From: Thozetella sp. PMI_491
Taxonomy: Eukaryota; Ascomycota; Sordariomycetes; Chaetosphaeriales; Chaetosphaeriaceae
Assembly: GCA_021432635.1 (NCBI GenBank)
Contig: MU270090.1
Span: 1 to 64,000 of the forward strand
Reading direction: 5' to 3'
Length of the DNA: 64,000 bases
The translations under genes were made by a program, and so were the position numbers. Positions 56,675 to 64,000 of the stretch are shown here, piece after piece. Within the stretch, counting starts at the first letter, position 1. Each line of letters opens with the position of its first letter. The notes under the pieces were generated by a model. The model was given only the letters and a program-made list of their open reading frames with translations. It was not told the origin of the DNA and made no database searches.

Positions 56675-57678
56675 TTTTGTGAAATGGAACGAAAAGATTG
56701 ATGTGAATAAGCGAAAAAGCAGTTATATACGCTCGAGTTTCTGATCAAGTTTATCGAATACAGAGTAATTGTATGATGTTCTGTTCTTCGGAACGCAAAT
56801 AATGCGAAGTGGCAAAGCCGGGCTGTATTATAACAGAATGGAAGAGGCTCATCGTAATTTGATCACCAAGACTTGGTGGCCACGTCGGTGAGAATAAGCG
56901 CTCATCCGCCTTGACGAGCCTTACTGTGCTTCTACGCTTTAATATACGCCTGCATGGGAATTACCTAGCTGACAATGGTTCCATACCTCGCTAAAGCTCC
57001 CGATTTCGGCCTTGCCGTTTTTGCATTGCCATAATAACCGCTTCTCACGCCTATAGATGAAGTCTCGCATTCGTCGCCTAATTATAGGCAGGAAACGACC
57101 CCTCTAGGGCATCTCGACAGTGATGTGCTTGCTGAGTGACCAGCTGAATTTTAGTTTCTCACGCCACTGCCAGGAAATATCTGGGAGATTATGAGACACA
57201 GTTCGGGACACGACCCAGTCTAACGGTGGCACATTTGTCGCTGCTACCTACCTTAGTAAAGGTATCACTATCGTATGCAAACTATGGTTAATTACCAGCA
57301 GCGCGCTGTCCTCCTATTGGCCGCATGAGTCAGATTTGCCGCGCCAAAGCAATGAGTTCACCCGGAGCGAGGCGCAGGCAGAAGCAATTTGCGGAGCGAG
57401 CGGCACGGAAAGGGTGAGAATTGAACTGCTGTCAAAGAGTGTTGGGCACAGCAAATGCCCACAATCCTCTTGTCTTGCGGCAGACGGGCCGATCTAGGAG
57501 CAGGCATCAACCTCGCCTCGGGCGCCCACGGACTCTCCACTTGAGACCTCGAAGGAGGTGAGCACAGCCACACTCCGCTCCTTAGAAACTGCATTGTTTG
57601 CGCACAAGACACGAAGACCATCAGCTCATCTGCAAACCAAGAAAACTGGCCAAACTTGCCAGGTCTCCCGCCTTCGCG
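56675..57678. other. Divergent intergenic region
   Basis: A TATATAA box for the minus-strand secreted gene lies at 56723-56729. No gene is seen in the remainder; ORFs at 57358-57687 are not supported. Confidence 0.55.
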
Positions 57679-58632
57679 ATGGTACAATTGCAGATCGAGG
57701 ATAAAGAGCCCGTGGATTTCGCAAAGGAAGTAGTAGAAATACTCAATTCAGTTCTCACCCCGGACGGCAAGTCACCCGAAGATGCGGCTGCCGATCTGAA
57801 TGCGTTATATCCTAGCCACCGGGCAAATGGTGACAAGGATTCTCAGAAGTCTGGAGAATCGTTTCTCTGGTGGTTTTGGGACCTCTACCACGATCTCGCT
57901 CGCCAAGTGCCACACGACAGCCCAGAGCAGGAAAAGTTTGTCGCCGTCATCAAGAGCCTTCATGACCTCCCTTCCGAGGTCATCGAACTGGATAACTGGG
58001 GAGTCCTCCAGCTCTGGAGTGACCTGCCACTCCTCTCACCAACACTTCGCGAGAAATGGGACGGTGAGTAGAAGTCAAGATGCGCAAATGCTCTGACATT
58101 CTCGAATGCCTATCATCACTAACGGACGGTAGATGATCCCCGGCCCCCCGAGGGAGCCGACCGGAAGCAACGCTTCCTGAATCTGCAGACATATGCAGCG
58201 CGAATTGCAGGGCTAGGGCTATGTCACTTCGAGGCCTTTGCGATTTGGGCACTGACAGATGCGCTCGAGGGCGAGATGACTCCGATTCGGGGAGCGCCGG
58301 ACGAGATAAACCTCGACCCTACTGCTGTGGGAGACCTGCCCTTCAAGGTGTCGCTCGCTGCTGCATGGATCGCGCATGCGGGGAGTGTACTGTACGGGCG
58401 TGACGAGGAAATTCGAGGCACGCAAGGCGGACCGCTGTGGAGATTGCCGAAGAAAGAGGCAATGCGACAAGGGCGCAAGTATAGAGGCACTCAGGGGCTG
58501 TGTCCAGAGAGGTGGGAGCTGTGGAAAAGCCGTTTTGGGGTAATTCGGGACAACAAGGATGTTGATGAGGATACGCGCAAGACGGCACAAGGTGCACTCG
58601 ATGCTATGGAACGGGCTGAGATGGGGAACTAA
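57679..58632 (+). CDS. DUF3632 family protein (294 aa)
   Basis: Two exons, 57679-58063 and 58133-58632, with a 69-bp phase-1 intron (GTGAGT..TAG). The sequence matches the layout of fungal DUF3632 proteins: an acidic N-terminus, WWFWDLYHDLARQVPHDSPEQ, LHDLPSEV, WGVLQLWSDLPLL, then TYAARIAGLGLCHFEAFAIW, VSLAAAWIAHAGSVLYG, GPLWRLPKKEA and LCPERWELWKSRF. The family is fungus-specific and without known activity; it has no signal peptide or membrane span. Start taken at the first in-frame ATG. Confidence 0.85.
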
Positions 58633-59916
58633 TAGGAGCTATCGACATTCGCTGCCCCATTTGTAGCGATATGTAAACTGAAGAATCACATCTGAGCCCT
58701 AACAACGTCGAGCATGATTTTTAAGGCGACTATTATTCCACTCCCATGTGAAGTCCGTTCAGAGATGTGCACATAGCTATGCAGACGCCATAGAGAATGT
58801 GACTGCTGGTTGCTACAAACTCTTCTGGAGCGACGAAAGTGATGTCCCGCGCTCTTTATCTGTTTGGTGTACTATTGGCAGTAAGTATAAATCGCGTAGC
58901 CCGCGCATGTGGTGGTTTCTAAGGAGTGATCATGCTCATGACCTCGGTGACGCCTGTGTGACCCGTATGCACACTCTTTTGTGTTCAAGATTTCCACTTC
59001 CCCGGATCTGAGATCAGGCCGAGGTGAACCGGGGAAGTTTAAATACGGCAAACGCGAGTCATCGGATGAAAGCTGGGTCGGACCCTCGCCGATTGGTCGG
59101 CCGTTATCTGGCCTTGGAATAGAGCAGGGGTGGTCGAAAATGCGAGGCCTTCCCGAGGGGATGCTACTATGCACGCTTCAGTGCCTTTTTGGGAACTTGC
59201 CCTGAGGAGGTATTAGTCAATAGGCACCTACTGGAACATTGCCTAGCTCTAGGTACATACCTCCTAGTCACTAGGGCCGTAGGGCAGCTGGGCGAGTAAG
59301 GCGGGGTTGCTCTCGCTGAGCATCTCCAGGTGGCGGCGAAGAGGTTCCAGATCGTCTTCCCCGAGACACTCCCAAAGTATCCCAATTACCTCTTCCGGTG
59401 ATTTTCTCCGCCCACCGTCGGAACGGACTGTGCTATTCGCTGATCTAAGAGACTATACGACTCTCAGCCCAATAGAGCCACGGCAGACATCTGCCGGTAC
59501 AGTCAGACCAGGATTCTCGCATGCCACGTCATTGGCCAGGATGAGCAGCGCTTATTCGCGAGGCTGCGAGTAGGTGGCTCAATATGGAGCATACGGTGCA
59601 GATCCCGCAGCCGGTGGCCCCAAAGGAGTATCTGAGTTGCACCGATGGGGCGATCGCACAGCTGCTGTCGGCCTCAGACCAATAGCGCCCAAACCCGTCT
59701 CCCCTCCCACCCCTCCCTCGGACGACACGCATCGTGGTGGCCCCCGAACCAGGGATCAGGGAGGAGCGTCAGCAGAAGAAGCAGGCCGCCCTACCCTAGA
59801 TTTCCGGGGTCCTCTTTCTCCTCTTCTTTGCGAGTAACGTTAACTTCTTCCCCCCGCTACAGCCCTCCAGCCCTCCGCCATAAAACTGCGTCGATCTGAG
59901 ACACAACACCCTCAAC
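58633..59916. other. Intergenic stretch
   Basis: 1.28 kb. Several ORFs of 70-90 codons (58748-59011, 59307-59837) without motifs or splice support. Nothing recognised. Confidence 0.55.
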
Positions 59917-61279
59917 ATGGCCGCTGCGGACCCATTCACGTCCAATGGCACATGCTACTATTCCTCTGGGCAGAGGGCCGACCCGGCCTACATTCCCTGT
60001 GGGAATGCCGCCTTCGGCACAGTACCGTGCTGTCAAGCCGGAGACTACTGCCTGAGCAACAATGCTTGTTTTAACAATCAATGTATATTCACCTCTGCCG
60101 CAGCCACAATCCATGTCGCACAGCTAATCAAATGACGCAATGGCAGATGGTAATGTCTATTTTGCAGGATGCACGAGCGGCGATACATACAACAATGAGG
60201 CCGCGTGTCCAAGAAAATACACGCTTGCCGACCAGCAATGGGTCGGCATGGTTCGTTGCTTCCAGTCTAACGACGACAGCAAGCAAGAGGAGATATGGCA
60301 GGGGTGTCACGAGTCAATCCAGCCGTTGAACACGATAGGGGATGCGTGCAAATGTACTCTGAATCAAGTAGGCGGACTCTACACGAAGGCGTCGCCAGAT
60401 CTCCCCCGAGAAGCATTGCTGCCCACGACTGTCGGCGGCCCAATTACCTTCGCCAGCGGATATGGGCCGGCCAACACGGACGTCACAGCGACGTCCAAAG
60501 TCAACCTCACTGAGCTAACGATTGCGCCGCCACCTGCGACGCCATTGTCGGGTTGGAGTACAATCGGCTCCAATGCGACAGAGACTGGGGGGAGTGGTGT
60601 CCCCTACACCGGACCGCCAGGAGCTAGCAATACCGCCGCCGCCTCCTCAGGCGGGGACGGCGGCCTCTCCACTGGAGCCAAGGCTGGCATTGGTGTCGGT
60701 GCTGCCATTGGGGGGATCGCTCTGATCTCTATACTCTGGTGTCTTTTCCTTCTCAACCGCCGCCTCAGTCGTGTGCCTGCGCAAGCTCCCGCCACGCCTA
60801 CGCCCATGGGACCAGCATCACCCGCACCCGGCTACGACTATAGCTTCCCTGATCCACCCGAGACACCAGGTGAACTGCTTGGCAATACGCCGAAGACAAG
60901 GCCCCTGCAGTCGGCATTCGCCCATCCACTGGAACTCGAAGGGAGCCTCTATCACACGGCGGGATCCGAGGTGCATGGGTGGAAGTCGGAGTTGCCGGGC
61001 GACAACACGGGCGCTTATGAGGCCCAACTGGCCCACGGCAGTCCAAGTCCTGGCCTATCGCAGTTCTCGACCCCAGTTATAGGCAGCCCTGTTGGGACAA
61101 GCGATGACTTTCCATACAGCAGAGACCGAGGCTCGGTCGTGTCGAGCATGCGGGGCAGCGACTACACTCCGACCGCTTACGTGTCCCCTCAATCCACCGG
61201 TGAGGTGCCTGTAGGACATCACGTCAGGAATGGGAGCCAGAATATGGGTGGGATGGACTCGATAGACGAGGCTAGATGA
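59917..61279 (+). CDS. Single-pass membrane protein with Cys-rich outer domain (432 aa)
   Basis: Two exons, 59917-60082 and 60147-61279, with a 64-bp phase-1 intron that joins CFNNQ to YGNVYFAGC. The N-terminal 160 residues hold about 15 cysteines (NGTCYYSSG, YIPCGN, VPCCQAGDYCLSNNAC, EAACPRKYT, DACKCTLN). A Gly/Ser/Thr-rich stalk follows, then one membrane span near residues 258-284 (AGIGVGAAIGGIALISILWC) with a following basic NRRLSR, and a Pro/Ser-rich cytoplasmic tail. There is no obvious N-terminal signal peptide. This layout is common in filamentous fungi for wall- or surface-sensor-like proteins of unknown function. Confidence 0.82.
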
Positions 61280-62544
61280 CGACAATGCCCTCGAAGAAGA
61301 CGAGGGCTTGTGACAGGGCCGCGGGCGGCGCTTACTGGGCATTCATTTTTTTGCAGCGCCATCAGCCTTCGAGCTGAACATCTTAATGTGTTAAGGTATC
61401 TACGAACATGATGATGGGACACAAAGGACGGCGCATTCAAGGCCATTGGAAGGACCGGAGCTGAGAATTAGCAAGGTGCTATCGTTATTTTGTGTCTTGA
61501 AAAGCGTTTAAGGTTCTTTTTGTTAGACATGGCAGCAGAGCGCAGTCGTTTCAGAGTCTAAAGCCAACCTGCTTTCAGAAGTGAGGCTAAGCACGTCAGC
61601 GTGATGCTGAGATGAGAATTGATGTGGCGGCACAAATGGTTTCCAGCCGGCCGTGGCTGATCACATCGGTGTCGGCCCGGTCAGCGGGGTACCTACATGT
61701 GCACAAGACAATTGTGGCAGGCTTCGGCTCTCTCCACCCTGTTTCTTTCTCTACTAATACATTCTTAATGTTTAGATCGAGCTGGTTCACTGCCCAATTC
61801 TTCGTCTTAGCCTAGTCTTCAGTCTGCAAACACCCGAGGTCAGAGATCCGCTATCTCGGCTGAGCAGCGTCACACCTGAGTTGAGGACCTGGACGCGAGA
61901 GCTAGGGACAGGACACGACAATCCCCATATAGCTTGCACTGCGGTTGATTCCCCATCTCGGAATAGTCGCAGTTTTCTCCCACGAAAGCTGACAGATTCT
62001 CAGATTAGCCCGTTGCATATAGCCCAGTGATCTCAACGCTTATAAATCTTGTACAAATTGCCCTGATTACTCATTTGAGGCTCATTCGAGGCTCATTCGG
62101 CTGTCTTCCATTTGTGGCTTACCCCAGGTTATGTAAGTCCCCTCCTCGTCGTATGCAGGAGGGGATAGGAAACAGAAAAACGGCAACTCTTAGGATATTA
62201 GCCCCACAATTCTAGAACAAACCTTTCGCTCGGCACTTTCGGATTCTCTGTATGGTACGGACTTTGAAGAACTACTGCTGAATAGTGGATCAAAGCAAAA
62301 GTGCCAATGGGCGATAGACCAGTGCCGTCCCGTAACATGACCATATTGCTAGGTTGGATGACAAATGTGTGGCTACGTGTTTCTATGATTCCCTCGTGAT
62401 ATCTAACGGTCCCATTACGAAGGAGGTTCCGACATGAGGGATATAAATACCGGTAGAGAAGTGCAAAGTTGAACGCAAGGCACCTCGACCTACCTCCAGC
62501 GGCGACTTCTCACTCTAGCGACTATCAACATATAACTTGTCCAA
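61280..62544. other. Intergenic stretch and promoter of the epoxide hydrolase gene
   Basis: No gene. Repeated GAGGCTCATTC units lie near 62074-62098. A TATA box is listed separately. Confidence 0.55.
62442..62449 (+). promoter_or_regulatory. TATA box of the epoxide hydrolase gene
   Basis: TATAAATA, 103 bp upstream of the ATG at 62545. Inferred from position. Confidence 0.5.
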
Positions 62545-63932
62545 ATGTTACTCCGAACGCAGCTATGTGCCGTCTTCACGCTCCTAGGGGCTTCTGGTAC
62601 TGCGGCATTTCCAAGCAAACATAATCATAACGGCACATTCGACCTCCGGCCCTTCACCATTGACCTCTCGCATGAAGCTCGCCGCATGTACGAGAAGATC
62701 AACTCTACCAATCTTCCAGAGAGTCCGTTGTATCCAGGCGCAACTGTTGGCGTTGATCTAGAGACTCTACGAAGCCTTCGGGATGAGTGGGCTACTAATT
62801 TCGACTGGGAGGCAGAACAACTCGAGTTGAATACCAGGTATAACCATTTCACAGCAAAAATTGAGGACCTTACTATCCACTTCATACATGAGAAATCTGC
62901 AAACCCCAATGCCATACCGCTGATCCTTAACCACGGTTGGCCCGGTTCTTTCCTGGAATTCTTGCCTATAGTCGATGCGCTCAAGGAGAAATTCGACGTG
63001 ATAATACCTTCTCTGCCCGGATTCACCTTTTCGTCCAACCCCCCGGCCAACTGGACTGCCCACGACACCGCCCGGGTATTCCACACACTCATGACCGAAG
63101 TCTTGGGCTATCCAAAATACGCGGTACACGGAACGGATTGGGGGTGTGTGGTCGCATACAGCCTCTACAACAACTTCAACACAACGGTACGAGCAGCGCA
63201 TCTTACTATGATACCGTTTTACCCTCAGACTCCGGACCAGCTAGCGGCTCAAAACATTACACTCACGGAACTCGAAGAGTTTGAGCTCCAGCGGACTGTG
63301 GAATGGACTGTCTCCGGAAATGGATATTTTATAGAACATTCAACCGAGGTGAGTTCATCCATCTGCCTTGTCTCGGATAGTGATTTGACGATGGAAGTGC
63401 AGCCGAACGCTGTTGGGTTCCCGCTCTACGATAGCCCGGTTGGACAACTCTCTTGGATTGGAGGAAAGGTTATATTATGTGAGATGCACCGCGCAGCGAA
63501 ATGCAATAGGGCGCTTCTCTGATGTTGCTTAGGGTCCGATCCTCAAGCCGGCACGCCACCTTCAGTCCTGACCCACCAAGAGATACTGAAGACTGTATCT
63601 CTCTACTACCTCACCAAGACTATCGTCTCGTCGATTTACGTGTACTATCAAAACCCCGACGGGTTTACCAAGACGTACAGCAAAGCCAAGACCGATGCCC
63701 CGATGTTGTTTAGCGCTTTCAAGTACAACAGCGCGAACTGGCCGGAAGGGGTGGTTGCGCAGGTGGGGAATCTTGTGTCATTCAAGAGTGAGTGCTTTTT
63801 CTTCTCCGTGAAAAGGGTATTCTGTCTAACCGTGGCTTTTTAGACCATGAGTTTGGCGGCCATTTCGCTGGATTGGATAATCCTCCGGCGCTGGTTGAGG
63901 ATCTGTTAGGCATCGAGCAGTACTGGGAGTAA
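62545..63932 (+). CDS. Secreted epoxide hydrolase, alpha/beta-hydrolase fold (407 aa)
   Basis: Four exons: 62545-63348, 63403-63478, 63533-63787 and 63844-63932. Introns are 54-56 bp. Intron 2 uses the GTGAGA at 63479, which gives the expected WIGGKVILWSDP. The N-terminus has a signal peptide (about 1-21), so it should be secreted. The epoxide-hydrolase N-terminal domain (about 33-140) precedes the hydrolase core. HGWPGS at 130-135 supplies the oxyanion site, the likely nucleophile is D198 in GTDWGC, and the likely catalytic His is H385 in GGHFAGLDNPP. It ends EDLLGIEQYWE near the usual length. Such enzymes open epoxides in host or fungal lipids and toxins; substrate is unknown. The GTDWGC nucleophile elbow differs slightly from the common GGDWGS. 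Confidence 0.9.
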
Positions 63933-64000
63933 GGAAATGTTCCATTTGCCGTAGGGACTCACGTGCCGAGTGTCCTTCTAGTGGTCAAGGTGCATGCATT
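63933..64000. other. 3' flank of the epoxide hydrolase gene
   Basis: Only 68 bp; nothing seen. Confidence 0.6.

Noticed and set aside
59307..59899. ORFs upstream of the membrane protein that might add a signal peptide exon
   Set aside because: No donor/acceptor pair gives a hydrophobic N-terminus in frame with the ATG at 59917.
1..64000. tRNA, rRNA or CRISPR features
   Set aside because: No convincing tRNA T-arm/acceptor pairing, no rRNA stretch and no regularly spaced repeats were found by eye.

Overview
The window comes from a filamentous ascomycete (Pezizomycotina, probably Sordariomycetes). The evidence is short 47-85 bp GT..AG introns, typical fungal families (cerato-platanin, DUF3632, DUF7580, NB-ARC/TPR STAND protein, CmcJ-like and DHA2 MFS proteins) and long TA-saturated blocks in which LTR retrotransposons have been destroyed by C:G to T:A transitions, the signature of repeat-induced point mutation (RIP). 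The species cannot be fixed from the sequence alone.

Layout. 1-7.8 kb is one complete RIP-degraded Ty3/gypsy chromovirus (62-7784, 444-bp LTRs, ATAAG target duplication), coding on the minus strand. 7.8-16.3 kb is gene-poor and holds a three-exon small secreted protein gene (11322-12056), decayed fragments and hairpins. 16.3-27.5 kb is a gene island: a C2H2-type protein (minus), a DUF7580-type protein (minus), a divergent C2H2-NB-ARC-TPR NLR-like protein (plus) and a CmcJ-like protein (plus). 29.3-43.7 kb is a second RIP block with one chromovirus (30514-38283, CTAAG duplication) inserted in the LTR of an older copy, which is internally deleted and truncated; it ends at a different LTR that contains a 325-bp assembly gap. 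44.3-64 kb is unique DNA with a fungal N-terminal-domain protein, a Zn2Cys6 regulator tail-to-tail with a DHA2 MFS transporter, a DUF1330 protein, a cerato-platanin, a frameshifted second secreted protein, a DUF3632 protein, a single-pass membrane protein and a secreted epoxide hydrolase.

How the genes may work together. The DUF7580 and NLR genes share a 538-bp divergent promoter region, and the C2H2 gene lies next to them; all three resemble parts of fungal self/non-self or innate-immunity repertoires. The Zn2Cys6 gene and the MFS exporter are a plausible regulator/transporter pair. The secreted proteins, several with a TATAAATA-type box about 100-145 bp upstream of the ATG, lie near the RIP islands, as expected of a two-speed, effector-bearing compartment.

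The most unusual signal is in the dead retroelements. All three copies keep a second reading frame antisense to gag-pol, between the chromodomain end of pol and the LTR. Its N-terminal region has the exact C-X2-C-X6-C-X8-C-X2-C-X6-C spacing of a fungal Zn(II)2Cys6 cluster. A different cysteine survives in each copy, and every missing one is a TAT codon, the RIP product of TGT.
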